Origin: Celerinatantimonas yamalensis
GTDB lineage: Bacteria; Pseudomonadota; Gammaproteobacteria; Enterobacterales; Celerinatantimonadaceae
Direction: 5' to 3'
NCBI RefSeq assembly: GCF_046054155.1
Contig: NZ_JBEQCT010000009.1
Coordinates: 62,001 to 126,000 of the forward strand
Length of the DNA stretch: 64,000 nt
Shown here: piece by piece, positions 52,025-62,508 of the stretch
How positions within the stretch are numbered: the stretch's first letter is position 1
Layout of the letters: each line of letters opens with the position of its first letter
Made by a program: the position numbers and the translations under genes
The notes under the pieces: model-generated
Told to the model about the DNA's origin: nothing
Seen by the model: only the letters and a program-made list of their open reading frames with translations
Database searches by the model: none

Positions 52025-54367
52025 TCATTGGTTAAGCCACTGCCGCAATACATCAATATCTTGCTGCCGAGCATCACAGAGCTCATCAAACCAACGGTTT
52101 AAGTTATCTTGCCACGCTGGTAAATCGGGACTTTGCATTTGATTGGCCACATACTGCATCCGCGCCAACCCCACTGAACCGGCAGCTCCTTTGATCTTAT
52201 GCGCTTCACTGACAATGCCATCATGATCTTGCGCCACTAAGTTCGACTTTAATACATCAAGGTAACTGTCAATGGTGCGCTCAAACAACTCAACATTTTG
52301 TAGCATGCCGTCTGCACCTAAGGCATCACAAAATTCATCAAGCAAGGTTTCATTTAAGATCCCATCTTCGCTGAGTTTTTCTGGTTGCAGCGCATCATCG
52401 AAGCGCTCTTCAGTATTTGCATCAAGCGAAAACAAACGGTTAAACACCTTATTTATCGCTTTCACTGATAACGGTTTACGTACCACATCAACCATTCCAT
52501 GGCGTAAGTAATCTTGCTTACGGTTCACCACATTAGCGGTCAACGCCAACATAGGAGCAAGCCTTTTACCAAAACGGGCTCGCAACTTATCGGCCAACTC
52601 TAACCCCGTCATATCAGGGAGTTGAATATCGAGCAGCAACACATCGAAATCATCATTCTGCTCGACTAAATCAAGCGCTTGTTGTCCTGTTCTAGCGACC
52701 TGTATCTCATGCCCTTGTTTTTCCAGTAAGGTTTGAGCTACCTGAATATTCAATTCGACATCTTCGACGAGTAATAAATGCAATGGTGGCAATTCATCAT
52801 CTTCATTAATGACCTCTGCATCACAAATAGTCATTGGCAGGTGAATGGTAAAACAAGTGCCGACCCCTACTTGACTGGTTACAGTGAGCTCACCGCCAAG
52901 CGCTTGGACAAACTGCTGGGACACGGCTAAACCAATACCCGTTCCCGTGGATTGACGGCTATTTTCAACCTGATAGTACATAGCGAAGATCTTTCCTAGC
53001 TCATCTTGTGGGATGCCAATTCCAGTATCTTCAATGGCAAATACCAGTTCACAAGCGGTCGCGCTGCGATTCTCCACACGAATGTGCACCGTTACCCCAC
53101 CTTTCTCGGTAAACTTGGCAGCATTACTAATAATATTCCACAGCACTTGGCGCAATCTGGTTGCATCAGTTTCAACCCAAGTGGGAAGATTCTCTGGGTA
53201 ATCCATTGTAAGAACGAGCTTTTTAGCTTCAAGTTGCAATGTCGATAGGTGCTCAAGATCGTGAATAAAAGATGGCAGTTCCATGGGCACCTTAGCAACG
53301 CTAAAACGGCGTCGATCTAACTTATCCAGATCGATAACATCATTGAAGATATTGCCAAGGGTTACAGCACTAATATAAATGGTTTGTAATTGTTGGCGCT
53401 GCTCTGAGTTCAATGGGCTATCAAGCAAAATTTGACTCAACCCAACAACACCATTCAAAGGGGTTCGCAGCTCATGGCTCAGTGTTGAAATAAATTCCGC
53501 TTTCTCGCGACTGGCTTTCTCTAAATTCTCTTGATAGTGTTTGCGCTCAGTAATGTCACGGCCAAACCCTAATAACCCCAGACGATTGCCATCAGCACTA
53601 TAAAATGGCACTTTATGTAGTTCAAAATAAGCTTTTCGCCCATCAGGATACGTTAACCACTGCGCATAAGTCATGCTCTCATCGCTGGCGAAAACCGTTT
53701 GATCGGTTTCTATTTCAAAGTGCGCCACATCCTCATCATAGACTTCCATCGGAGTTAATCCGATCATCTGCGGCTCTGTTTTACCCGTCAGTTTTTCCAT
53801 GGCTCGGTTACAGACAGAAAAAATTCCAGCCTTATTACGATAAAAAACCAAATCTGGAGAGGTATCTAGAAAACTGCGTAACAGCGCACTACGTTCTTCT
53901 AATTCATCCTGTGCTTGTTGACGAATTCGCACTTCTTGGCGAAGTTCCTTCATGGTATTTTGCAATGCTTGCTCGGCGCGGGTGCGCACCTTAATCTCAT
54001 TATTGAGTAAGCTAATGTTTTCTTTTAGTTTTTTATTAAGTTCAAGATCACGCGAGCGCATCTTCTCTAACTTGCGGATCATCTTCGTGAGACGCTGACG
54101 AGACTCTTCTAATTGATCAACCACCACCGTCATAAAAAAAACGGCCCAAGGGGTAATAATCAGACCAAAAAAAACCGAGCGAACCACATCAACTTGAGAA
54201 ACAGAACCCGTCAATATAAACGTGAACAACATCTGAATCGCAAGAGCTGCCACAATAATTAAACTGGCCAAACTAAGTGTGAATTTAACTAGGCCCAGAC
54301 GGGATAATAAATGCACATAATAATGTGCTAAATTACGCAGTGGCTTAACGATCAAATTATCATCCAT
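52025..54367 (-). CDS. arcB: Aerobic respiration control sensor kinase ArcB
   Basis: ArcB is an inner-membrane tripartite kinase that responds to the quinone pool and phosphorylates ArcA. The 780 residues (E. coli 778) keep the order: two membrane helices (about 25-50 and 65-82), a coiled-coil linker, a PAS domain (about 165-275), a kinase core with His298 (FISTLSHELRTPLNG), N- and G-boxes, a receiver with Asp580 (LLLDIQLPDMTG) and an Hpt domain with His723 (EAHKIKGAAGS). Of the two redox cysteines in E. coli ArcB, Cys180 is kept (Cys186 here, SVCNRAM), but Cys241 is replaced by Tyr247 (RKAYFEL). No ribosome site is obvious. Confidence 0.95.
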   Translation of the reverse strand: MDDNLIVKPLRNLAHYYVHLLSRLGLVKFTLSLASLIIVAALAIQMLFTFILTGSVSQVDVVRSVFFGLIITPWAVFFMTVVVDQLEESRQRLTKMIRKLEKMRSRDLELNKKLKENISLLNNEIKVRTRAEQALQNTMKELRQEVRIRQQAQDELEERSALLRSFLDTSPDLVFYRNKAGIFSVCNRAMEKLTGKTEPQMIGLTPMEVYDEDVAHFEIETDQTVFASDESMTYAQWLTYPDGRKAYFELHKVPFYSADGNRLGLLGFGRDITERKHYQENLEKASREKAEFISTLSHELRTPLNGVVGLSQILLDSPLNSEQRQQLQTIYISAVTLGNIFNDVIDLDKLDRRRFSVAKVPMELPSFIHDLEHLSTLQLEAKKLVLTMDYPENLPTWVETDATRLRQVLWNIISNAAKFTEKGGVTVHIRVENRSATACELVFAIEDTGIGIPQDELGKIFAMYYQVENSRQSTGTGIGLAVSQQFVQALGGELTVTSQVGVGTCFTIHLPMTICDAEVINEDDELPPLHLLLVEDVELNIQVAQTLLEKQGHEIQVARTGQQALDLVEQNDDFDVLLLDIQLPDMTGLELADKLRARFGKRLAPMLALTANVVNRKQDYLRHGMVDVVRKPLSVKAINKVFNRLFSLDANTEERFDDALQPEKLSEDGILNETLLDEFCDALGADGMLQNVELFERTIDSYLDVLKSNLVAQDHDGIVSEAHKIKGAAGSVGLARMQYVANQMQSPDLPAWQDNLNRWFDELCDARQQDIDVLRQWLNQ

Positions 54368-54591
54368 AAGGGTTACCCATAGGTTCAGAGCAAGTCAAAC
54401 AAATACAGCAGCATATTCTACCGATACGTTGGGATATTATGCCAAAGCAAAAGACAGACAAACATGCTTTAGCGCATCGCAGTACCATAAAACTGCACGT
54501 TGCTTGCATTTACTTACACCGCAAAGCTGCTCTTTTACAGACGACAAGCACAAAGCATGGCAGCTTTCGTATTGATAGATAGGCGAATTAT

Positions 54592-56436
54592 TTAAGCATC
54601 AGCAGACTTTTTCCCACGTGATGAAAAAGAAGGTAAATTTCGAACATTCTTCAGTTGACTGGCTCGATACGTATTTCGCCCTTCTCGTTTTGCTTGATAT
54701 AGACAAAGGTCAGCGGTTTGCAGCAAATCAGCAGGTTGATAATTGCCATACGATGACGCACATGCAACGCCGATACTAATCGTAAGACGCTCGGTCACTT
54801 GTGAATATTCATGAATAATCGCCAGATCTTCAGTCTGCGCTAATAACCGCTTAGCAATGAGGATTGCGCCATCTAGATCAGTTTGTGGCATTAATACCAC
54901 GAACTCTTCACCGCCATAACGAGCCACTAAATCACTGTTACGTTTAACGTTTGTTTTGACCATATTGGCAACTTGCCGTAAAACATCATCACCAAGTTGA
55001 TGACCATAATTATCGTTATACTCTTTAAAACAATCGATATCGATCATCAATAACGACAATGGCTGTTCGCCTCGTTGATGAATATTCCACTGTTCTGGTA
55101 AGCGCTCATCAAAGCTGCGACGATTAGCGACTTGGGTTAATCCGTCAAGAAAACTCAATGCTTCAAGTTGGGTCACCGCTTCAGCCAACTTCTTCTCAGT
55201 TTTTTTGCGCTCTGAAATATCGCGAGCAATAATCACGATGCCACGTTCTTCGCTGACGCGGTCATGGTAAGGCGCTTTACAGATCTCATACCAAGCCGTC
55301 TCTCCTGTCGATGGTATTTCCATCATTTGCTCATAGCGAGCACTCGCACCGGTATGAAATAAACTAAGGTTTTGTTCAAGATGAAAAGTTGCATCATCAA
55401 CAGGTAACAGCTCACTTAAGCTTCGATTAATCAGTTCTCTTTGCTCTAAATTAAAAAGCTGCGCAAATGGCTGATTGCCGCCGGTGATCACTCCGTGATC
55501 ATCAATGAAACCTATCGGATCTGGCGAGGCATTAAATACAGAACGTATCAGATTGTTTTGTTTATTGAGGGCTTTTTCGGTTAATAATCGCTGCTGATTC
55601 TCTTGCTCAAGCGCTTGATTAAGTTGATACCAATTGGTGACATCGGTAGAAACACTCAAGATCCCCCGTAAATTCTGTTTTCCATCACGCAATGGATAAT
55701 AGTTGGTTTCAATCAAACAACGCTTCCCATTTTCCATCACGAGCCAATCTTGCACCGCTTGAGTATCGCCTTCTAAAACTCGATTGGCATGGCTCTGCTC
55801 ATATTGCAATTCATCTTGGGTCAATATATCAGCCAAATACTTACCGACAACATCTTGTGGCAATAAACCCCGATAGTGGGCCCAAGCTTGATTGCATCCT
55901 AACAAACGACCATCGAGATCACGATAGTAGGTAAAATTAGGTAGCGAATTAAACGCGTCATACAGTTGCTTAACCTGTTTCGTTAACGCTGTTTTTTGTT
56001 GATACGCCACATCATCATTATACCCACTGATAAACCACACTTTTTTGCCAAGATAACGCCCCTGACAAGCATACAAACGAACCACTTGTGAAGACTTTCC
56101 CTTGGGCAATAGCCATTGCACACCTTTGCTAGGTTCCTCACTCACGTTGAGCACAGCGAACAAAGAGTCCACCAACTCATTGGGCACAAACTCCCAATGG
56201 CGCCCTTGGCGCATAAGGGGCAACAGCTCTTGTGCGTATGGATTAGCAAATAGAATATGTTGCGTTCGCTCATTAATAATGAGCATAGCACTGATACTAT
56301 TTCGCGCGAATGATTGCGAGGTTGCATCAACTCCACGTCGAATATTCAACCAAATCAGTAAGATAACAACAATGCTAAAGCTCCCACCCCCTAACAACCA
56401 AGACAGTGGAAAAACTAATATTGAAAGTTGGTCCAT
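54592..56436 (-). CDS. PAS-PAS-GGDEF diguanylate cyclase
   Basis: A 614-residue membrane-anchored diguanylate cyclase that makes c-di-GMP. One N-terminal hydrophobic helix (about 8-31) is followed by two or three PAS domains (about 45-150, 160-285, 300-420; SLPNFTYYRDLDGRLLGCNQAW and NASPDPIGFIDDHG are PAS starts) and a GGDEF domain (about 440-595). The active site is RYGGEEF, with DGLTQVANRR at the domain start and an RxxD inhibitory site (RNSD) five residues before GGEEF, so product inhibition is expected. Of two tandem ATGs, 56436 is better spaced from GGGAT than 56442. It lies between arcB and yhcC on the same strand, but in its own unit. Confidence 0.92.
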   Translation of the reverse strand: MDQLSILVFPLSWLLGGGSFSIVVILLIWLNIRRGVDATSQSFARNSISAMLIINERTQHILFANPYAQELLPLMRQGRHWEFVPNELVDSLFAVLNVSEEPSKGVQWLLPKGKSSQVVRLYACQGRYLGKKVWFISGYNDDVAYQQKTALTKQVKQLYDAFNSLPNFTYYRDLDGRLLGCNQAWAHYRGLLPQDVVGKYLADILTQDELQYEQSHANRVLEGDTQAVQDWLVMENGKRCLIETNYYPLRDGKQNLRGILSVSTDVTNWYQLNQALEQENQQRLLTEKALNKQNNLIRSVFNASPDPIGFIDDHGVITGGNQPFAQLFNLEQRELINRSLSELLPVDDATFHLEQNLSLFHTGASARYEQMMEIPSTGETAWYEICKAPYHDRVSEERGIVIIARDISERKKTEKKLAEAVTQLEALSFLDGLTQVANRRSFDERLPEQWNIHQRGEQPLSLLMIDIDCFKEYNDNYGHQLGDDVLRQVANMVKTNVKRNSDLVARYGGEEFVVLMPQTDLDGAILIAKRLLAQTEDLAIIHEYSQVTERLTISIGVACASSYGNYQPADLLQTADLCLYQAKREGRNTYRASQLKNVRNLPSFSSRGKKSADA

Positions 56437-56718
56437 TAACATATCCCGTGCGGTTATTAGTGTTGATTCACATCATTATTGGTATTCATTGTAGATATGG
56501 GCAATCGTCACAAAATCCCTCGAAGAGCCATTGCATTTCACGACCAAGGATAACGTCCCCCATTTTCCACACTCTTGAAAGGATGTGAATAGCTATTTAA
56601 GGTGAAATTAGCGCTCATACTTTTAATCTAGCGTAGCCTATATACAGTAATCGGCACTCACTGACGCGCGGTTCTTACAAGATATAGCTCAATTCAAACG
56701 CGGTTGATATTGATAAAG

Positions 56719-57639
56719 TCAATGCACCAATTGGCCCTGTAATTGACTTCCCTGCCCACCATAAGTTGCCAAATAACGTGTTATCTCGGTCAAGGGTGGC
56801 CATTGCTGGGCACACCAATCAGGACTTAATAGGGTCGGAGGGCGAGCAGTAGCGCAGACGCGGTGAAAGATCACCTTTTGGGGAGTCATTTGAATGAGCT
56901 GCCCCGCCACTTTTACATAGTCATCCAAGCTTTGCATCGACACCTTTCCGGCTCGCCAAGCTTTAGCCATGAGACTTCCCTCAACGACCATCAATGGATG
57001 CAATTTAATTCCCTGTACGCCTTGAGCAAGCACACGGCGCAATGTATTTTGATAGTCACACATCTGCTCACCAGGTAGTCCAATGATAAGATGCGTACAA
57101 ATTGCAATGCCATAAGCATTAGCGCGCTCCACTGTATTTTGATAACAGGCAAAATCATGACCCCGATTAATACGCTTTAACGTTCGATCTTGAGCGCTTT
57201 GCAGCCCGAGCTCTAACCAAACTTCTTTGCCTTGCGCTTGATAATCCGCTAACAGTTGCAAAATTTCATCACTGACACAATCAGGACGAGTACCAATACA
57301 TAATCCCATCACTTGCGGGTCAGCTAAGGCTTGTTGATAAAGTATTTGAAGCTGTTGATACTCACCATAGGTATTACTATATGCTTGGAAATAAGCCATA
57401 TAGACAATATCCTGATGCTTCATCTCCGCCTTACGTGCTTGTAGCTGCTGAGCAATAGACTCAGAATGAGCGGGAACGGCAAATGACGCAACATTACAAA
57501 AACTACAACCACCACGGCCAATTGAACCATCCCGATTCGGGCAGCTAAAATGCGCATCTATCGCTAATTTTCTGACTCGGCAACCATAACGTTCACGCCA
57601 ATATTGCCCTAACGTATGCACGTAATCGGTTAATTGCAC
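56719..57639 (-). CDS. yhcC: Radical SAM protein YhcC
   Basis: A 306-residue radical SAM protein of the TIGR01212 type. The cluster-binding cysteines sit in FSCPNRDGSIGRGGCSFC (about 31-48), an atypical spacing known for this family, followed by CIGTRPDCV and the conserved ELGLQSAQDRTLKRINRGHD and THLIIGLPGE segments. The substrate is unknown. In E. coli yhcC lies next to arcB and gltBD, as it nearly does here, with a diguanylate cyclase gene inserted. The stop is far from the neighbours, so it is probably monocistronic. Confidence 0.92.
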   Translation of the reverse strand: MQLTDYVHTLGQYWRERYGCRVRKLAIDAHFSCPNRDGSIGRGGCSFCNVASFAVPAHSESIAQQLQARKAEMKHQDIVYMAYFQAYSNTYGEYQQLQILYQQALADPQVMGLCIGTRPDCVSDEILQLLADYQAQGKEVWLELGLQSAQDRTLKRINRGHDFACYQNTVERANAYGIAICTHLIIGLPGEQMCDYQNTLRRVLAQGVQGIKLHPLMVVEGSLMAKAWRAGKVSMQSLDDYVKVAGQLIQMTPQKVIFHRVCATARPPTLLSPDWCAQQWPPLTEITRYLATYGGQGSQLQGQLVH

Positions 57640-57853
57640 AGCAATACCTCAAATAAAAAACTGCAGTTTAATCCACTTCGACCACAAATCGACCTGTTTA
57701 GATCAAAACCTGCGCATTTGAAATCAAAATATTTTTTCTGATTCAACCTGTTATACCAAATAGTTTGCTAGGTTTTTCAAAATAAACGGCATATTTGACC
57801 ACTATAACGGGGAAAAATCGCAGATTATTTAGCATTTTATAGGGGGATTTAAC

Positions 57854-57898
57854 ATGACTTGTCATTTGATAATTGACCTTAGTGAAGATTCTCGCTAG
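57854..57898 (+). CDS. Possible 14-residue leader peptide upstream of gltB
   Basis: An ATG at 57854 with a strong ribosome site (AGGGGG, 7-nt spacing) opens 14 codons to a TAG, 125 bases before gltB. The peptide is acidic near its end, with no run of one amino acid. Two mutually exclusive hairpins follow before gltB. It is short enough that chance cannot be excluded. Confidence 0.3.
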   Translation: MTCHLIIDLSEDSR

Positions 57899-57918
57899 TT
57901 TGGTAAGTTCGCCAATAG

Positions 57919-57948
57919 CCTTAACTCAAATAAGGTTAGCGATAACCT
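57919..57948 (+). promoter_or_regulatory. Two overlapping hairpins in the gltB leader
   Basis: AGGTTA-GCGA-TAACCT (57933-57948) is a perfect 6-bp stem with a GNRA-type tetraloop. The competing stem CCTTA/TAAGG (57919-57923 and 57931-57935) shares bases 57933-57935, so both cannot form at once. The pattern suggests a conformational switch. This is structural reading only. Confidence 0.35.
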
Positions 57949-58023
57949 ATAACTATAACGATTAATTCACCTCCCCATTCACAACAACAGCAACCATCAA
58001 AGGGAAGTGCAAGGAGAAGTGTC

Positions 58024-61000
58024 ATGTCAGTTTATGACTCGACCCTGGAAAAAGATAACTGTGGTTTTGGCCTAATCGCCCACATGGAGGGTGAAGCAAG
58101 CCATAAACTCGTTCGTGTCGCCATATCAGCCCTTACGCGTATGCAGCACCGCGGCGGCATATCAGCCGATGGCAAAACAGGTGACGGCTGTGGTTTGTTA
58201 ATGCAAAAACCAGATGCTTTTTTCCGGGCAATTGCTGAAGAAAAAAATTGGAACCTTGGCCGCAAATACGCCATTGGGATGGTCTTTTTAAATACCGACC
58301 CGATCTTGGCCGAAAATGCGCGGCGAGTAATCCGCACAGAGCTCGAACAAGAAACGCTCACAGTCGTTGGATGGCGAGCAGTCCCAATTGAGGACAGCGT
58401 ACTCGGTGACATTGCCAAACAAAACCGCCCACAAATTGAGCAAATTTTCATTAATGCGCCTGCAGGCTGGGTCGCCAAGGATATAGAACGCCGACTCTAC
58501 ATTGCACGCCGGCGGATTGAAAAACAATTAGAGAAAACTGATAAAGAGTTCTACATTGCTTCACTGTCAACCTTAGTGACCGTGTACAAAGGGCTCTGTA
58601 TGCCTGCGGATCTACCGCGGTTTTATCCAGATTTAGCGGACATTCGGATGCAAAGTAGTATCTGTTTGTTCCACCAGCGGTTTTCAACCAACACATCGCC
58701 GAAGTGGCCACTAGCACAGCCATTCCGGTTTTTAGCGCATAACGGTGAAATCAATACCATCACCGGTAACCGTCAATGGGCTGAAGCGCGTTCTTACAAA
58801 TTTAGTTCACCACTATTGCCTGACCTGCAAAGCGCTGCACCTTTTGTCAATACAGACGGTTCTGACTCATCCTCATTGGATAATATGTTAGAGCTATTTT
58901 TAGCCGGCGGCATGGATTTGTTCCGAGCATTCCGTCTGCTCGTCCCACCTGCTTGGCAGCATCATCCGGCTATGGATGACGATCTCAAAGCCTTCTACGA
59001 CTTTAACTCCATGCATATGGAGCCTTGGGATGGGCCAGCTGGGATCGTGATGAGCGATGGCCGATTTGCCGCCTGCGGTTTAGATCGCAACGGACTACGT
59101 CCGGCGCGTTATGTGATCACCAACGATAAACTAATTACGCTGGCCTCCGAAGTTGGGATCTGGGATTACTCTCCCGATGAAGTCATTGAAAAAGGACGCG
59201 TTGGCCCAGGCGAACTGTTGGTGATAGACACCTACACCAGCAAATTGTGGACCTCGTTTGCCATCGATCAAGATCTCAAAGCGCGCCATCCCTATCGCCA
59301 ATGGCTCAATGAAAACTTCCACCGCATCAAACCTTTTGATGAGCTGCCTGATGACTACATCGGTGAACGCAGCTTTGATGACAAACAGCTGTTAACCTAC
59401 CAAAAACTATTCGGCTATTCCAAAGAAGAGCTCGAACAGGTAATCAGTGTACTAGGTGAAAATGGCCAAGAAGCGGTCGGATCAATGGGCGATGATACCC
59501 CGATGGCGGTTCTTTCTAGCCATAGCCGCATTATCTATGATTACTTCCGACAAAAATTTGCACAAGTCACCAATCCGCCGATTGACCCACTGCGTGAAGC
59601 ACACGTCATGTCTCTGGCTACCTGTATTGGCCGAGAACAAAACGTCTTTCGTGAAACCACTGGACACGCAGCGCGCTATACGTTTAGCTCTCCAGTATTA
59701 GTATATAGTGATTTACAACAGCTCTTAGAGCTTGATCAAGAACACTACCGCTCCACCGTGATTAGCTTGAATTACCCGCAAGAAGAAGGTTTAGAAGCAG
59801 CCATTATTCGCGTTTGCAACGAAGCCGTTACCGCAGCGAAAATGGGCTCAGTGTTATTGGTCCTATCTGATCGCGATATTAGTAAGGATACATTGCCAAT
59901 CCCAGCCCCTATGGCGGTTGGCGCAGTACAACATGCATTGCTGCAACAGCAACTACGCTGTGACACCAACATCTTAGTTGAAACAGCTTCAGCACGTGAC
60001 CCTCATCATTTTGCCGTATTGCTCGGCTTTGGTGCGACCGCCATCTACCCTTACTTAGCCTATGAGTCACTGGCAACGTTGGTGGATAATGGTTCAATCC
60101 CCCATGATTTGCGCACTGCAATCAATAATTATCGCAGTGGGATCAACAAAGGCTTGTACAAGATCATGTCAAAAATGGGGATTTCGACAGTGGCAAGCTA
60201 TCGCTGTTCGCAGCTTTTTGAAGCGATTGGATTGCATGAATCAGTGGTTGAACGCTGCTTCAATGGCGTTGCCAGTCGCATCAGTGGCGCTGATTTTGAC
60301 GACTTACATCAAGACCTATTAAATCTTTCTCGCCAAGCTTGGTTAAAACGTCGTAAGTTACCTGCTGGCGGACTGCTCAAGTATATCCATGGTGGTGAAT
60401 ACCACGCTTATAACCCAGATATTGTCACCACGTTACAAGCGGCTACACAAAGTGGCGATTATCAACTCTACAAAGCGTTTGCTAAATTGGTCAATGAACG
60501 CCCTGTTGCGACCTTACGCGATATGCTTCGTTTAAACCCACCAGAGCAAGGTATTGCATTGGATGAGGTTGAACCTGCCAGCGCATTGTTCCCTCGCTTT
60601 GACACCGCTGCCATGTCTATTGGCGCACTCGGGCGTGAGGCTCATGAAACCCTCGCCATTGCCATGAATCGCTTAGGCGGGCAGTCTAATTCAGGGGAAG
60701 GCGGTGAAGATCCCAATCGTTTTCATAGCGAGCGCAATTCAAGAATCAAACAGATTGCTTCGGGTCGTTTTGGTGTCACTCCGCACTACTTGATGAATGC
60801 CGATGTGATTCAGATCAAAGTGGCACAAGGAGCCAAACCTGGAGAGGGTGGACAACTACCGGGCCATAAAGTAAGTGTCGAGATCGCTAAATTGCGATAT
60901 GCCGTGCCGGGTGTCACCTTAATTTCTCCACCACCGCATCACGATATCTACTCTATTGAAGATTTAGCGCAGCTTATTTTCGACCTCAAACAGATCAACC

Positions 61001-62487
61001 CAAAAGCATTAGTCTCGGTCAAACTTGTGTCCGAACCAGGCGTTGGTACGATCGCCACTGGGGTCGCCAAAGCTTATGCCGACTTGATTACCATCTCTGG
61101 TTATGATGGTGGTACTGGGGCGAGCCCGATTACATCGGTGAAATATGCGGGGAGTCCTTGGGAGTTAGGCTTGGCAGAAACCCAGCAAGCACTGGTCGAA
61201 AATGGACTCCGTCATAAGATCCGCCTCCAAGTCGATGGAGGTCTGAAAACGGGTCTAGACGTAGTGAAAGCTGCCATTTTAGGAGCTGAAAGTTTTGGCT
61301 TTGGCACAGGCCCCATGGTGGTCTTAGGCTGTAAATACCTGCGCATTTGTCACTTAAACAACTGTGCTACAGGCGTTGCAACCCAAGATGAGATGCTACG
61401 ACGCAAACATTTTGCCGGTAAACCAGAAGCGGTGATGAATTACTTCCGCTTTGTTGCCGAAGAAGTGCGCGAACTGATGGCCCTGTGTGGCGTGAGCAAA
61501 TTAACCGATCTCATCGGGCGCACCGATTTGCTACAAGCCATTAAAGGTTACACGAGTAAACAAAGCAAACTGGACTTAAGCGGGATCTTATACCAGCCAA
61601 AAGTGTCGCAAGGTTCAGGTTTATTTTGCCAAAGTAACAACCCACCGTTTGACAACGGCCAGCTAAACCAACGGATCGCCAATGATGCTCGCGTGGCTAT
61701 CGAGCAAAAGACAGGGGCAAGCCTGCGCTATGAAGTGCGCAATACCGATCGGTCGGTAGGGGCGACGTTATCCGGTATGGTTGCCAATCATTACGGTAAC
61801 CAAGGGATGGCCAGCGATCCAATTGAGATCAATTTAGACGGAACAGCTGGGCAAAGTTTTGGCGTGTGGAATGCCGGTGGGGTGAATTTAATCCTAACTG
61901 GAGATGCGAATGACTATGTCGGCAAAGGGATGACTGGCGGTAAGGTCGTGATCCGCCCTCACATCGGGGTTGCCTTTAAGTCACATGAAACCACGATTGC
62001 AGGGAATACCTGCTTATATGGTGCAACTGGTGGGCATTTGTTTATTGCAGGCTGCGTGGGCGAGCGCTTTGCAGTGCGTAATTCAGGCACGCATGCGGTC
62101 GTTGAAGGCATCGGTGACAATGGTTGCGAATACATGACTGGCGGGATCGTGACGATTTTAGGTAAAACGGGCGTTAACTTTGCAGCTGGGATGACTGGCG
62201 GGTTTGCTTATGTGATCGATGAAGACGGTGATATTGAAAAACGGACCAATACAGACATGGTCGAACTACTAGAAATGACCGATCTGGCGATTCATCAGGA
62301 ACATCTGCGCGGCATCATCAATCAACATTGGCAAGAAACGAATAGCCCTCGAGCTGAAGCGATCTTAACCGATTTTGATCATTACCTACCGATGTTTAAG
62401 CTGGTTAAACCGAAGTCATCTGATGTGAAGTCGCTGCTGGGACATACCAGCCAATCGGCGGCTGAGCTTCGGCTCCATGCGCAGTAA
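58024..62487 (+). CDS. gltB: Glutamate synthase large subunit
   Basis: GltB with GltD makes two glutamates from glutamine and 2-oxoglutarate with NADPH, the main ammonia-assimilation route at low ammonium. The 1487-residue chain begins with a 12-residue propeptide before the nucleophile Cys13 (EKDNCGFGL) of the class II amidotransferase domain (13-about 430). The central and FMN-binding synthase domains (about 480-1215) include GEGGEDPNRFHSERNS and the 3Fe-4S cysteines in CKYLRICHLNNCATGV, and the C-terminal beta-helix has many GG repeats (GKGMTGGKVVIRPH). A strong AAGGAG ribosome site precedes the start. It is 21 bases before gltD in a gltBD operon. Confidence 0.97.
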   Translation: MSVYDSTLEKDNCGFGLIAHMEGEASHKLVRVAISALTRMQHRGGISADGKTGDGCGLLMQKPDAFFRAIAEEKNWNLGRKYAIGMVFLNTDPILAENARRVIRTELEQETLTVVGWRAVPIEDSVLGDIAKQNRPQIEQIFINAPAGWVAKDIERRLYIARRRIEKQLEKTDKEFYIASLSTLVTVYKGLCMPADLPRFYPDLADIRMQSSICLFHQRFSTNTSPKWPLAQPFRFLAHNGEINTITGNRQWAEARSYKFSSPLLPDLQSAAPFVNTDGSDSSSLDNMLELFLAGGMDLFRAFRLLVPPAWQHHPAMDDDLKAFYDFNSMHMEPWDGPAGIVMSDGRFAACGLDRNGLRPARYVITNDKLITLASEVGIWDYSPDEVIEKGRVGPGELLVIDTYTSKLWTSFAIDQDLKARHPYRQWLNENFHRIKPFDELPDDYIGERSFDDKQLLTYQKLFGYSKEELEQVISVLGENGQEAVGSMGDDTPMAVLSSHSRIIYDYFRQKFAQVTNPPIDPLREAHVMSLATCIGREQNVFRETTGHAARYTFSSPVLVYSDLQQLLELDQEHYRSTVISLNYPQEEGLEAAIIRVCNEAVTAAKMGSVLLVLSDRDISKDTLPIPAPMAVGAVQHALLQQQLRCDTNILVETASARDPHHFAVLLGFGATAIYPYLAYESLATLVDNGSIPHDLRTAINNYRSGINKGLYKIMSKMGISTVASYRCSQLFEAIGLHESVVERCFNGVASRISGADFDDLHQDLLNLSRQAWLKRRKLPAGGLLKYIHGGEYHAYNPDIVTTLQAATQSGDYQLYKAFAKLVNERPVATLRDMLRLNPPEQGIALDEVEPASALFPRFDTAAMSIGALGREAHETLAIAMNRLGGQSNSGEGGEDPNRFHSERNSRIKQIASGRFGVTPHYLMNADVIQIKVAQGAKPGEGGQLPGHKVSVEIAKLRYAVPGVTLISPPPHHDIYSIEDLAQLIFDLKQINPKALVSVKLVSEPGVGTIATGVAKAYADLITISGYDGGTGASPITSVKYAGSPWELGLAETQQALVENGLRHKIRLQVDGGLKTGLDVVKAAILGAESFGFGTGPMVVLGCKYLRICHLNNCATGVATQDEMLRRKHFAGKPEAVMNYFRFVAEEVRELMALCGVSKLTDLIGRTDLLQAIKGYTSKQSKLDLSGILYQPKVSQGSGLFCQSNNPPFDNGQLNQRIANDARVAIEQKTGASLRYEVRNTDRSVGATLSGMVANHYGNQGMASDPIEINLDGTAGQSFGVWNAGGVNLILTGDANDYVGKGMTGGKVVIRPHIGVAFKSHETTIAGNTCLYGATGGHLFIAGCVGERFAVRNSGTHAVVEGIGDNGCEYMTGGIVTILGKTGVNFAAGMTGGFAYVIDEDGDIEKRTNTDMVELLEMTDLAIHQEHLRGIINQHWQETNSPRAEAILTDFDHYLPMFKLVKPKSSDVKSLLGHTSQSAAELRLHAQ

Positions 62488-62508
62488 CGAACAGGGGATA
62501 AACATCAC

